The notes: generated from the sequence alone by a model not told the origin. A stretch of DNA of 64,000 nucleotides from Euryodendron excelsum (GCA_033060915.1 CM065394.1:13271001-13335000), one strand, 5' to 3'. Counted from the first letter of the stretch, positions 1-11,340 are shown. Numbers and translations: made by a program.

Positions 1-2887
1 TATACACTCATACACTAACCTACAACTCTCCTTCGAAGACTTGAAGAGTTGCAATCTGAATTTTGAAGATTGAAGGCAGCTCTTGAAGATTGAAGACGAA
101 CTTCAAGATGAAAACCGAAGAAAGCAAAGTGCGCAAAATAAACAAGATACAAGGTAGGTTCTCCATTTAAATTTCTGCACTTCCCCCTCTCTCTTCTCTC
201 TCCTAACCCACTTGGGTTTTCTTATTTTAATCCCCCATCTCTTTTCCCCCCTTTCTTTGCATGATTGAAACAAGGAGACTCCCAGTCCATGTGTAGGATT
301 AGATTATCAGAGGGTCACCGTGTCGGGGCCTTTCCTTTAGGCTAACCGGAGACCACATGGGTTCGGCCCCCTTGGTTATGTGGTGAAGCCTTAATCTTGT
401 ATTTTCACGACCTTAAAATTGCATTGTGCATATCATGATCTTGCATCTTTCAAAAGTTGTTTTTAAAGTCATTTTGAGAATCGTTTTCAAACTCGTTTTC
501 AAAATTGCATCAAAATCCTCTTTTTCAAAAACATGTTTTCAAAATCACAATCCTAGGGTGATTCTAGCCTTTCCATGGCTAGGATTACTTTAGGAAAGTG
601 TTACATTAAAAGCGACCAATATGGTCCATATTTTCAAATCTTATTATTTTCAAAACCGCTTTCTTAAAGTGGTTCTAGCCTTCTTATGGTTAGAATCACT
701 TTAGGAAAGTGAGATGTTTTCAAACTTTCCAAAAAGCTCTCTTTTCAAAAATCCCTTCCTAAAATCTCTTTTTCAACATACTTCCCAAAAATTCTTCTTT
801 CCAAAATTGTTTTCAATAACTCTTTCCAAAAATCTATTTTTCAAAACCTCCTTTTTCAACTCCTTTATAAAACGCACTCTTCAAAGTCCACTTTCCAAAA
901 ACGTTCACTAGGTCTCTTTCCTAGAAAAACTTTCCCCAAAAATCTTTCCAAAAACTCTCTTTCCAAAATCTTTCCTCTAGAAACTCCTCTCTAGGATTTC
1001 CTTCCAAAACCTTCGTTTCTAAAAACGCAGTTTCCAAAAATCCTCTTTCCTTAGAGCCCAAGTCAAGCCCTAGAACTCACAATTAGGAAACCCTAATTTT
1101 CTTTCCAAAAACATGATTTTCAAACTTTGCCCCTAACCTAGGTTTCCAAAATCTCTCATTTTCTGCACCCAAACTATACATATTTTCAAAACCTCTTTTC
1201 TACGTTAAAATTCTACACTTTCAAATCTAGGGTTTCTAGAATCTCCCTTTCCAAATCCTTGCCAAATCCTATCTTCCCTTTAGGAAACTAAATCTAATTT
1301 ACCCGTTTACAAAACCAAATCCAATCTTCCATTTTTGGAAACGAAATCAAACTTTCTCTTTTAGAAACCAAATCCAATCCCTTCCTAATCCAAATCTTTC
1401 CTAATTCAAGTCTTTCCTAAACTTCTCCTTTCCTAAATCTTAAGTTTCCAAAACTTGAAAATAAAAATCTTTCCTAAATTTTAAAACTCAATTTCCACAT
1501 CCTTCCTAACTCCACTATTTCCTAATTGTACCCCTTTCCAAATCTCTGCTTTTCAAATCAAAGCTTTCAAACCTTTCTTAATTCAAAACTTTTCTAAGTT
1601 GAAACTTTCTTAATTCAAAACTCTCCTAATTTCAAAACCTTCTTAATTCGAAACTTTCCAAAAATGAAACTTTCCTAATTTGAAAACTTTCTTAAATCGG
1701 ACCTTTCCTAATTCGAAACTTTCCTAACTCGAACCTTTCCTAATTCAAAACTTTCCTAAATCGGACCTTTCCTAATTCAAACATTTCCAAAATCTAATCT
1801 TTCCTAATCTCTTAAACCTTCCAAGTCAAGTCAAATCTTTCCTAAGTCTCTTTCTTAAGTCTAGGTTTCTTAAACCTCCATCTTTCCAAAACAAGTCTAA
1901 ATCTTTCTTCCAAGTTCTATCTTTTCAAATCAAAATCCAATCTCTTCAATTCCAGAATTCTAAATTCCAATTTTCAATCTTCTATTCTAAGTTCAATCTC
2001 TCAATTTTCTAATCCAATTTCCAATTCAATCTATTTCTTTCAAATCAATCTCTTTTCAATCAGACTCTTGTCCGAACTACGACTGATCTGATTCCTCCAA
2101 AAGGATACGTAGGCAAACCTCATGGGTGCGGTCACAACTTCTTTCAAATTTCAAATTCCACCACATTTTCCAAATCTCAAATTCTACAATATTTTCAAAT
2201 CTCTAATCTATTTTCAAACTTCCAATTTCAAATTTATATTTCCAAATTTTCAAACTTTCCAATTTCAATTCCATCTCTTCAAATCTATTTTCAAATCAAT
2301 CTCTTTCCAAATCTATTTTTCAATTATCTTTCCTTGCACTTGCATATCATGCATCATGTTAGTTTCTTTTCAAGCATTGTTTTCCAAGTTGGATAGGATT
2401 GAACTATAGTTGGTTGAAGACTCTCGTAGGTGAATCTAGGGTAGATTGACATGTAGGTACCGAAAGGGCAGGGTAGGGTGATGGCTTAGTGCGTCTTCCC
2501 TACACGTAACCAACCTCCGAACCTAGGATCACTGTTTTCGAAAGACCAAAAACGGAGTTATTTTTTAAAAAAGGGCTAAATATTTTTCAAAAGTTGTCAA
2601 ACAACCTGTTTTCTTAAAAACTCTCTCTTGAGGAGATATTTTTAAAATCATTTTCCAAAACCCTAAGAGTAGTCTACGGATTATTCTTAGTTTTTAGGTG
2701 TCCTAACTCACCTTAATCAAGTTAGGTGGCGACTCCGAATCTTTTTCAAAAGCCCTTTATTCAAATCAATTTTCAATTCAAACCTAGTCACACTCATTCT
2801 TTTAGGAAGGTGAGTTCTAACAAGAGAGTATAGCGTTTTTCCTGCTTGTGTGAGTATTCCTCGAGTGCGAAAAATTTGGGTGCGATA
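1..2887 (+). repeat. 5' LTR of element A, 3' part only
   Basis: Position 1 aligns with about 13468 in the 3' LTR of the same element, so ~1.94 kb (most of U3 with the TATA box) is missing from view. The LTR end is degraded: GCGATA where the family has GCGACA. It holds a splice donor at 153/154, a conserved block at about 285-385 with two crossing inverted repeats, a very G-poor tract (about 700-2060), and a conserved U5 end from about 2085. Short ORFs here (for example 714-911 and 2122-2409) are by-products of the T/C/A-rich composition. Confidence 0.92.
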
Positions 2888-2889
2888 GC

Positions 2890-2908
2890 TGGCGACTCCA
2901 CTGGGGAC
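2890..2908 (+). other. Primer-binding site, element A
   Basis: TGGCGACTCCACTGGGGAC starts two bases after the 5' LTR. It begins with TGG, the complement of a tRNA CCA tail. TAT/Ogre elements usually use tRNA-Arg, and this sequence is compatible with that, but I cannot check the tRNA. E and F have GCT in place of ACT inside the site. Confidence 0.85.
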
Positions 2909-4362
2909 ACTTAGAGGGTTAGGCCATAGTCATGTCTCTTTACCCTTCACCCATGTAGAGTCTTCAATTAACTTGGTTCAATCCTATTCACTTTAAATTT
3001 TCAAAACTAAATTTTCAGGATTGTTTTTTAAAAAACATGCATTTATTCATATTATCTTGTATTATGTTTGTCATCCACATACTAACACTTGCATCTTTGT
3101 TTTGTAGGTGCGCTTTTTGCTTAAGTTTTATTAACTGCTATACATGAATGTGATGAACAGGATGAATGGGAGTTGTTGGGCTCTTTCCTCCACTTTTAAA
3201 AATCACACACAAACTGCATGTGCACTTGCATTCTGCATACTTGCATTATTACCCTGATATGCCCTTTCTAGTTAGAAAGGGGGAACAGTATATTGGTTGT
3301 GGGCAAGATGCTGTGTCAGTTTCTTCGCCTACGACCTCTTGATGGTTCCTCCGCTCGGATCACCAACCAATCATGGCACCACCTTGGGGAGTGGGCCTAG
3401 GTTTGAAGATTCGGGGACCGAGCCTTTCTAGGATGCATTAGTCAACCCTCAACCTCATAGTCATATAGACACCATGCATAGCCGAACCTCTGCCGGATTT
3501 AAGACACGAGCACCGTTTTCAAAATCACAGAGGAAAGGGCGACTGCTCTTACTTTGATTTATACCTATCTATTCATGTTGTTATACTAACTGTATTCATA
3601 CTGTTATAATGCTTGTCTAACTGCTCATGCATGCACGTTTATCTTGCTATTGCATTCTCTCTCCTCATACTCTTTGCATACCCATATTCATGCATTCAAT
3701 ATTTCATATGAAGACAAGAGTTCCAAGTAACTCAAGTCACTGCATTCTCATGCATATGATCAACCCGTTGAGAGTGACACCAAGGTCACTCTCCCTTGCA
3801 TTAAACCTACCTAAACCCTAAGGGTTCTCACGTAACCCTAAGGACTCATTGCATGCATCTCAATTCATTCCATAAGAGGGGCCCCAATCCTTCTATGCTC
3901 ACAGAGATAGGGTTGCCAAGAAGACAAGGGGCAACCAATCAGCAAGGTCTCTTAGCGACCTCATCGACATCAAATCCAAGGAAGGCAAATTCGAAGACTC
4001 AAGAGTAGTTTAGGGTCTCCCTTTGTAAAAGTAGATAGGTGGAAGTCCAAAGGAAAATGTTCCCCCTCCCCCTATTAAAATGTATTTCAATTCTTTTGTA
4101 TCTCAAACCCAAAATTTAATGTACTTCTTTATTTTTATGAATGAATGCATGGATGATTGAAGGTTCCTACCTGACAGTAAGGTGTCTGCATATAGGGGCA
4201 AACCCTATATCTCCAAAAGTGAGCCAATATATCATAGCTAGTTTCCTTCCTAAAGATGGGCACCCTAGGACATACATTGCATAAAGCTCTCTAAAAACCA
4301 AAAACTAACTTGTGACTTGTGTTTTTGTCTCTTTCTTTCTTCTTTATTATTTCTATTTACAG
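2909..4362 (+). other. Untranslated leader of element A
   Basis: About 1.45 kb between PBS and gag. It is conserved in F and largely in E, and holds a hairpin (3770-3793), CATGCA-rich stretches and no long ORF. A small ORF (about 3627-3821) ends in a stretch that can also be read in E (32208-32429) and F (59490-59678); its C-terminal half contains MHMINPLRVTP. Given the general similarity of the copies this could be conservation of the RNA and not of a peptide. Confidence 0.7.
3770..3793 (+). other. Leader hairpin, candidate RNA signal
   Basis: Perfect 9-bp stem GAGAGTGAC / GTCACTCTC with loop ACCAAG. The F copy (59518-59541, minus) keeps the stem with one G-U pair; the E copy (32236-32259) is weaker. 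The position between PBS and gag is where retroelements usually place packaging or dimerisation signals; that role is inference. Confidence 0.5.
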
Positions 4363-4451
4363 AAGTCACCTTGCACTGAGTCAACATTGCTCTCAAGAAA
4401 GGGCAACATCCACCTAGGGACCCCATTATCACTCGGCAAAGAGCATCATTG

Positions 4452-5825
4452 ATGGCTGCTAACCCTGAAGAATCCTCTCAAGTCTCTCGAGAGGAAGTTA
4501 ACGAAATAAGGACTAAGATGGATGAGATGCTCAAACTTATCCAAACTTTGGCCATGAAAGATGCTACTACGGTCTCATCATCATCTATAACTTCATCTAA
4601 GGACCCGGAGCCCGCTAATCCGAGGATCATGCTTCAGTCTGACAATGCTAGGAGGACTTAGGAAGATGCCAAAGGGGTCAACACTGAAGAAGAAGAGACC
4701 ATATTGCTTTCACCCTTCATAAAGAAGGCCCCTCTAGACCCTCTCAGTCTGAAAATCCAAGGGTTGGAGGATTCATTGCGAAGTCTCTATAGCCACGATG
4801 CTTACGGATTCACTTCTTATGATGAACTCTATTTCTTCCCTAACCATCCGAGACCTACTAAGTTTAAAATGCCTGACTTCCAGAAGTACGATGCTACCGG
4901 TAACCCCATTGCTCATCTTCGCCTATACGTTGGAGCGCTAAATGGACATGGCAACAACCCAAAGCTCCTCATGCAGTTATTCCAACATAGCCTCATAGGG
5001 TCGGCTCTGCAATGGTTCGCTCGTCTAGACTTAAGGAAGATCACAACCTAGATGGAGCAAGTCAATGCGTTCAAAGCTCAATACCGTCATAACATTGAGC
5101 AAGGGTGAGAAGGAGAGCTTTAAAGCCTATGCCCTGAGATGGAGGGAGGCCGCTGCACAAGTAAACCCCCCGCTGGAGGAGAAGGAGTATATACAACTGT
5201 TTGTACATACTTTTCAAGGTATATTTTACGAGAAGCTCTGCACAAGCGTAGGAAAAAGCTTCTCCGAGCTTATCATGTAGGGAGAGATGATAGAAAATGG
5301 CCTCAAGACAGGAAGAATCACAGATCCCTATGCCAAGACCGGAGAAAATACTGCCAACATAACCAAGAAGGTGGCTACTACAAGGGGCACGATCAGGAAG
5401 GAAGTTGAAGTGTCTACTGTTCTGCCTAGCCAACCACCCCAATACCGACCCCCGCTACAATCACCCCCAGTCCTGCCCTTGCCCACCTTGACCATGCCTA
5501 CTCCGACCCCAAACTATGGTCCCGCTGGGGCATGACCCAACTTCAATAGACTTGCTCGACGTATCCGTACCTTCGACGCCTTAGCCTACACCCAAACCGT
5601 GGCCTACCATAGCCTTCTAAAGAACAACATCTTGAAACCCGTACCGGCTTGCCCATTGCCAAGCCCTCTATCCCCAACATTTAATGCTGCCCTTACATGT
5701 GAGTACCATTCAGGTGGCCAGGGGCATGACACCAAAGGCTGCTTCGCTCTCTAGCATCAGTCCAAGACCTGATCGATAACAAGACCATTGATCTGCAGCC
5801 GGTAAAACCTGCTCTTGCTCCCAAT
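4452..5825 (+). pseudogene. gag: gag pseudogene (Ty3/gypsy capsid), element A
   Basis: I start it at the ATG at 4452; the open frame begins slightly earlier with non-ATG codons. A polar N-terminus leads into a Retrotrans_gag-type capsid core: FKMPDFQKYDATGNP, then LHRLY-like and ALQWFARL segments around 4865-5050. ALRWREAAAQV and PPLEEKE follow near 5130-5190. Near 5700-5750 there is a CX2H-X5-HX4C zinc-binding-like motif (CEYH..H....C), as in TAT gags. The gene is broken: in-frame stops at 4659 and 5049 (both probably TGG to TAG), 5278 and 5533, a frameshift near 5060 and a one-base loss near 5760. It would have formed the particle shell in the cytoplasm. Confidence 0.85.
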
Positions 5826-6422
5826 GTGACCACCAACCCTCTGCCAGATCACACCATCAATATGATACTAGTAGAAATGGAAGGCGAGGGAGAGTTCGAC
5901 GAGCCCGAGGTCGAAGATTATGAGGACGATTGGAAGACCGAGGAAGAAGATGACTGGGCGGAGGATCTCCCACTATGCCTAATTTATCTCCATAATCGTG
6001 ATGAGATGCCTGACGCTTCTGACTGGCCCATTGATGAGCCTGTGTTCCCGAAGGAAGAACATATCGAAATCATAACTGCCGATGGATGGGGTGATGAATT
6101 TCTACACCCGAGGTATGCAGCAGCTGAACGTCAATTACTAGAGAACCCTTGGCCTGCAACTGAGTACAACTATGGAGACATGGGATGGGAGCTAGAGGAG
6201 TCAAGAGAACAGACAAAGCCATTCGAATTAGAGGGTGGTGAGCTGGTCACCCTATTTACCAAAGAACCCACTACAACGAACAAAAAGGAGGCTGACAACT
6301 GCATCAACAGCGTCAACATCTTTGGAGCTTTAGATGAAGCCTGTGCTTATCTCGCCTTAGCCGAGGATCCAGGTCGCGAATGGAGCATCGAAGATGTGGG
6401 AATTGTCCTAAGGCCGTACTAA
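5826..6422 (+). pseudogene. Acidic C-terminal extension of gag, element A
   Basis: A 198-codon open stretch that continues the gag frame after the one-base loss near 5760, so it was probably the tail of one long Gag protein and not a separate gene. It begins TTNPLPDHTINMILVEMEGE and is very rich in Glu and Asp, with clusters such as EDYEDDWKTEEEDDWAED. No catalytic motif, signal peptide or membrane segment is visible. TAT elements usually have an acidic linker like this between gag and protease; here the protease is missing and the frame simply ends. Function unknown. F keeps only a short remnant (about 57690-58135). Confidence 0.6.
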
Positions 6423-8362
6423 AATGGGTTCCTTGCATAAGCGTACAAGAAAGGGGTGTTTACACTCAGTTTCTTTCTATCCCTTTTACTTTCTGTCTTT
6501 AAATTAATGTTTACATTCTATTTTTTTTTTTAAGAACTCTGTGCTTGCCATAAAATTGATAATAGTAATCAAGTCTTTTATCCCATTGTTGTTGTCTTAT
6601 CATCTCTTGGGAATGGTGGCTACCTTCTATATAAGGGGCACGATTTGTCGTATGGAATGATCCAACTTGAAGGGATGATAGGATGAGTTATCCACTCACC
6701 AAATGGTCAACTTTCTAGAGAGAGAGGACAAGGATGAGTGAGGATACTACCTAAAGGCAGCACTTGCAGGGCTCCGAAGCTAAGCGATGTGTGGCCAGTT
6801 TATCAAAATGAAGAGGAGCCATCTTTCACTTCCCAACATATAAATAAAATGAATGAATCACTAAATAAATAAACAAATGTACCCATATTCCCTTTCCTTA
6901 ACCCCTAGAGCCTTGCAACAAACGAAGTTTTCTTTGTCAACCCCGATCCAGACTGTCCTCCCCACATTGGGACAGACAATAGTTTGAGAACTCTAGGAAT
7001 GGTATCCACCCCCGCTGTGCTAAGGTAGCAATGAAAGCTCTATAGATCAAGCAATCTAATTCAAAGTGAAGAGAGGCAACCCCTTGCCAAACCCGTTGAG
7101 CCACTTATCCTTTCTTAACAAAACCCCAACCTAGGGATCACCGCCCACACTGGGTATATTGAACTACCAAGGAAAAGGTTTAAGGGAAAAAGGTTAAAGA
7201 ATTGTTTCGTTTCATAAAAGAAAAGAAAAGAAATAGAAAGAAAAAGCAAAGGAAAGGAGTTGCCAAGGGGCAAGAGGCCAAAAAAAAAACAATTCCTTTA
7301 AGGAAAGGCCTGAAGAAAATCATGATTGAGTCATCTTCAAAGACATAATAAGAGGGTTAAAAGAAAAGAAAGTCATGTTTATCTCAAGAAGTACATAGAA
7401 AGGGTGAAAGAAAAGGGTCATTTTCACCCTGAGAAGTATATGGTCAAAAGCAAGAAGGAAATTTAAAGGTGATCTTAGGTTACGAAGAAACCCATTAGAA
7501 ATAATAGGTTCGAGCCTTTAACCTTTCCTTGTAAAACCCCTAAACCATGGCCTACATTACAACCCTATCAAAGTCCCCTCTAATTGAAAACAGATTGCTT
7601 GATCTAAATAAGCTAAATACGTTGCCAAAGCTAAAGAAGGATGCTAATCTTACTAGAAAGTAGTCAAGGATGGTATGGATCTAAACCCTACCGACAATAG
7701 CATCAAATTTGAGCCTGTATATCCCGTTGTTTTTAAAACCCCCATAACCTAGCCTACATTACAGTCCTAAACAAAGTCTCCTCGGATTGAAATGACTGGC
7801 CACTTATCGCTCTGCCAAAAGCCAGGTAAGCTGCTGCTAAAACCCCGAAAGTTGAAAGTCTCAGCCCAATAACCATATATACTAACCTTAAGACAAAGAG
7901 TCGGAGGTGATCAAAAGGTTGGGAAAGGTGCGAAATGCTATCATCCAATCAAGGTAGGGTTGAGCCAAAAGAGAGGCTAAAATCCCCGAAGAGGAAGGAG
8001 TTACCATTCCCAGGACTACAAGTCTAACAGCACCTAGCGTCATTCTATTAACATATTTCTAACCTGTGCATATGAAAAAAAAAAATCAATCAACATGGGC
8101 TTTGCACACATAGGATATAACTCCCTGTAGAAATAGAAGTCATCAACATCAACTCATGTAATAGATATCTAACATCATCATACATCACATGCAACTGATC
8201 ATATACTTAGCATAACGGATCGTAAATGTCTTTGTCTATCCATGCATCTGAATACCATAAATATCCATTTTTGTACAAAATATCATAATAAAACTGTCTA
8301 TCATAAATATAACTCAAGGACAATGGGCAAAAGAGGATTAGAGTCTCTACAAGGGGCATCTA
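6423..8362. other. Non-coding spacer of element A
   Basis: Lies between the gag tail and the 3' end of the antisense PMD gene, where pol would be expected. No RT, RNase H or integrase motif is visible on either strand. It contains two degenerate ~200-bp direct repeats, each marked by GCCTACATTACA (about 7550 and 7755), a purine-rich run (7200-7300) and A/T-rich sequence to 8340. The same spacer is found in E (about 28200-30650) and F (55698-57560). Confidence 0.7.
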
Positions 8363-10208
8363 TCACAGGTCGAAGTTGATATCATCTGGATCAAAATCCC
8401 CGAAACCTGGCATCGGAGGAGGTGGATAACAACTCAAAGCACCACCATCCTGCAAGGAAGATAGAACCGAAATCAGCTGCATACAAAAGGAACTAAGCAA
8501 CAATAGAGTAAGAAGAAGTAAAGAAAGAATAACATACCCCCCCACCACCCATCTAAGATAACCGAGCCGTCAAGGAAGCTACCTCGGCCTGGTACTGGTC
8601 TCACTCCATCTGGTACTGGTCTCTCTGGTCTCTCACAGCAATAAACTTAGCCTGGGGCACATATCCGCCAGCACGGTGCCACAAGTCAACCACCCCTTGG
8701 CCAATAGCGTACCCGCCGACTACTACCTCAAACCGGGTGAAGACACTGACCGAATGAGCCCCAAAGTGCGCATCATAATCTGTATCTGGAGGAAGCAAGA
8801 ACTCGGCACCTGGCTGACACTCCTGATAAGGGATAGGCACTCCTGCCACCAAGGCCTCGAACATATACTCTAGCGGAGCTCCTGCTAATCGGAACTCCTC
8901 ATGAAACTGCCACTAGCGTCGCTCTCCAAGATAAAACTCCCAAGTGTCATCACTAAGAAAGGCAGCTCTCGACAGGGCGAACGGGACCAAGTACCGAACT
9001 GTCTCATAATGGACTGATCCAATGAAGGGCCGCCAGGTCACATCCCTCGCCTCAATCAGCTCCAGGTTAGCCCGGAGAGTCACAAAATCGATAATCTCCG
9101 ATCGCTGGGCTACCCGGTCACGAGCCCACCTCAAAGCGCGAGGATAGAGATCATCCTCAACAACTCCAGGGCGACAAACAAGAAGGTACTCGTAACTCCA
9201 CCAAACGAGGAAAGGCTAGAAACTAGTCATGCTACCCCAACGGGAAGAAGTCCGGACTCGCATCAATCGAAGAAAACAGCCAAAAGAAAAGGACCCCCAG
9301 TCCAGCTCAAATAAGGCTCCAAGATCGGCTACTATACTCACCAAACGACACGGCACGAGTGACTTGTTGTATTTGCAGAAGCAGTTAAAGATGATATACA
9401 ACACAAGTCACCATCTCATGATGTCTCGCTTAGCAGGCAATGGCTCAGTAGCAAAAGTACGCTCATCCTGACTAATCCAAGAGACTGGGAAGGCAGAACG
9501 CTCAGGAGGAGGCAAGTCTAATAGCAAACAGGCCTCGTCCCTACTGACTGGATGCAGGGTGATCCGCCAGCTGACAAAGGAGAGCCTTGTAATAATCGCC
9601 TAATCCAAAGGAGTAGGACCTAACTCGAAGCCGACAAAATGAAAGGTCCCGGTCTCTCCGAACCACCTCTCAACAAGTGCTAGTACCAAATGCCGATTCA
9701 GGCGGTTAGCCTATAAACCCATAAAGGCGCCAAACCCGATCTCTGCCAAGAAGGCACGATATGGTGGGGCCGCCCGCTGCATGGTCACAAAAACCTGATG
9801 AATAGCCCCTCTGAAAGCTGTATGTACCCTCGGAGGCGGCAAATGCTGTCTAGAATACACACTGGGGTGATAGGCAAGATCCCCGAGTGGTGGGATGTCT
9901 AGTATCTGCAGATCTCCCAAATCGGCATTCGGCTGCGTATGCCTGGAAGAAGCTCTCCCATAACTGGTCACCTGATCCCCATGGCCCGGTACCTCCTCCT
10001 CAGCATCAATCTCCTCGGCAAAAGCCTGCTCAACCGGAGGAAAAGGGTCGACAGGTAGCCTACTCCCCTGCCCACTCTAACTGGATGAAGATCGTTTGGT
10101 AGATCGTCAACTACCTCTAGATCGACTAAAGCCGGCAGTAGAATCTGTCCGAGCCGCCTTTCTCGAGCGGCGTTTCCTCTTAGAACCGTCATCACCCGCG
10201 TCTGCCAT
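8363..10208 (-). pseudogene. Plant mobile domain (PMD) protein gene, antisense in element A; stop codons
   Basis: ATG at 10208 follows a splice acceptor (TTTTCAG/G). Exon 1 is 10208-8538, a phase-0 intron of 88 nt is 8537-8450 (GTATGTT...TTGCAG), and exon 2 is 8449-8363, ending in FDPDDINFDL. The predicted product has 585 residues. It has a Ser/Arg-rich, probably nuclear N-terminus, then the PMD core near residues 145-215 with LVLALVERW, TGTFHFVGFE, and a TPLD..IITRLSF block. This pattern fits the plant mobile domain of MAIN/MAIL1-type proteins and of some transposons. The C-terminal part ends in a probable coiled coil (VRDQRDQYQME). The frame is kept throughout but about nine stops interrupt it, mostly CAG, CGA or TGG changed to TAG/TGA. 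It has the same length as the F copy. Confidence 0.8.
8450..8537 (-). other. 88-nt intron in the antisense PMD gene of element A
   Basis: Donor GGGGG/GTATGTT and acceptor TTCCTTGCAG/GAT on the minus strand, phase 0. F has an intron of exactly the same size at the same codon (55523-55610). Because it is on the minus strand only, it shows the gene was meant to be transcribed antisense to the element. Confidence 0.7.
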
Positions 10209-11340
10209 CCTGAAAAGGTAAGTCAAGGTAAGAGACGTTAACATGCCATACATGCAATTCAAATAATAGTAAAATAAAATAAACAACTAACACAAACAAA
10301 ACAAATAAAGGATTTCAAATAACAAATCAAAAGCAAAATTTTTACACATCTTGGTTTTCTAATTTTCAAATCACATCTCAAGGGTTCTCTGCCTTTTTTC
10401 TTCAAAAAGATTTTATTTCTAAAAGCTTTTTTTTAACTCTTTCCCTAATTTCTAAAAATTTCGGCAGAGTCCTGTTTAAGAATGGCCCCTACAACACCCA
10501 TGACATCAACACAAAACACAAAACGTGCACTTTACATTGTCACAATCACATGACATCAGCACCTGTGCACACTTTTTAATTTTTCAAATAAATCAATGGG
10601 TTTCAAAAGTCTCTCGAAATTTTTTAAAATCATCTCAAATATTTTCTAAAATATTCCAATATTTTTTCAAATTTCAAACTTTAGAAATTTCAACAATTTC
10701 TTGAGTTTTCTCATTTTTCTAAATTTTCCAAGTATTTTCCTATTTTTCAAAAAATCAAAAATTCACCGAGTTTTTAAAAAATCACGAAACTTCATACGGT
10801 TGTTAAACACATTTTTCTAAGGCACATTGCATAAAAATATAGCCAGAAAACCTAATGCCCAAGCTTATAAGAACAAATCCCCTATTCCTGCAGAAAACCC
10901 CCTTCATATATTTGTATATAATCACTCAAATTCAATCAAACAACCATCAAAATGCAAAAGCAACATCACCAAAGTGTTCAAAGCATATCAAAAAATTAAT
11001 TTTTACTATTCACACGATTCAAACGAAGTTCTACACATCAAAATCAACAAAATTTGAAAACTCACTTTTTGAAAGTTCTCTGGTGAAATCTTCTCTTCTA
11101 GCGACTTTTCCGGCAACGTGGCCTCCTTCTGGCAATCACCCGTGGTCTCCAAGAAGTGCCCCTTCAAGGTTCAAGTCAATTTTCACGCGAAGTCTCTCGG
11201 ATTTGCAAAATCTATCCAAAATGTCGCGGCTGTTCGAACCAAAAATTTTCTAGTTTTAACTCCAAACCTGGGCCACTAGCAGAGGTGCCAAGCATTTTTT
11301 GCCAAAGGCGCCACTACTAGCGATGCGAGCTGCAAATTCT
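10209..11340 (-). promoter_or_regulatory. 5'UTR, 5'UTR intron and probable promoter of the antisense PMD gene, element A
   Basis: On the minus strand: GGCGCC-type sites at about 11265-11340, an untranslated exon from roughly 11250, a splice donor AAAAA/GTGAG at 11065, and an 856-nt A/T-rich intron to the acceptor at 10210, one base before the ATG. The F copy shows the same order. No clear TATA box is visible, so the start site is a guess. Confidence 0.5.

Larger units (their letters stand above)
154..4362 (+). other. Putative spliced leader intron, LTR donor to pre-gag acceptor (element A)
   Basis: Donor: ATACAAG/GTAGGTT at 153/154, a site conserved in every LTR of the window. Acceptor: a pyrimidine-rich run ending TTTCTATTTACAG at 4350-4362, 89 bases before the gag ATG at 4452. 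Removing 4209 bases would take out the G-poor tract, PBS and leader and place gag near the mRNA 5' end. E and F have matching donor/acceptor pairs. Splicing is inferred from the consensus sites only. Confidence 0.55.

Noticed and set aside
714..2409. Phe/Lys/Ser-rich small ORFs, repeated in every LTR
   Set aside because: They follow the G-poor composition of the LTR and have no codon-level conservation that I can see.
7754..7948. tRNA or other small RNA gene in the spacers
   Set aside because: I found no cloverleaf or A/B box pair; the TGGCGACTCC matches are primer-binding sites, not tRNA genes.
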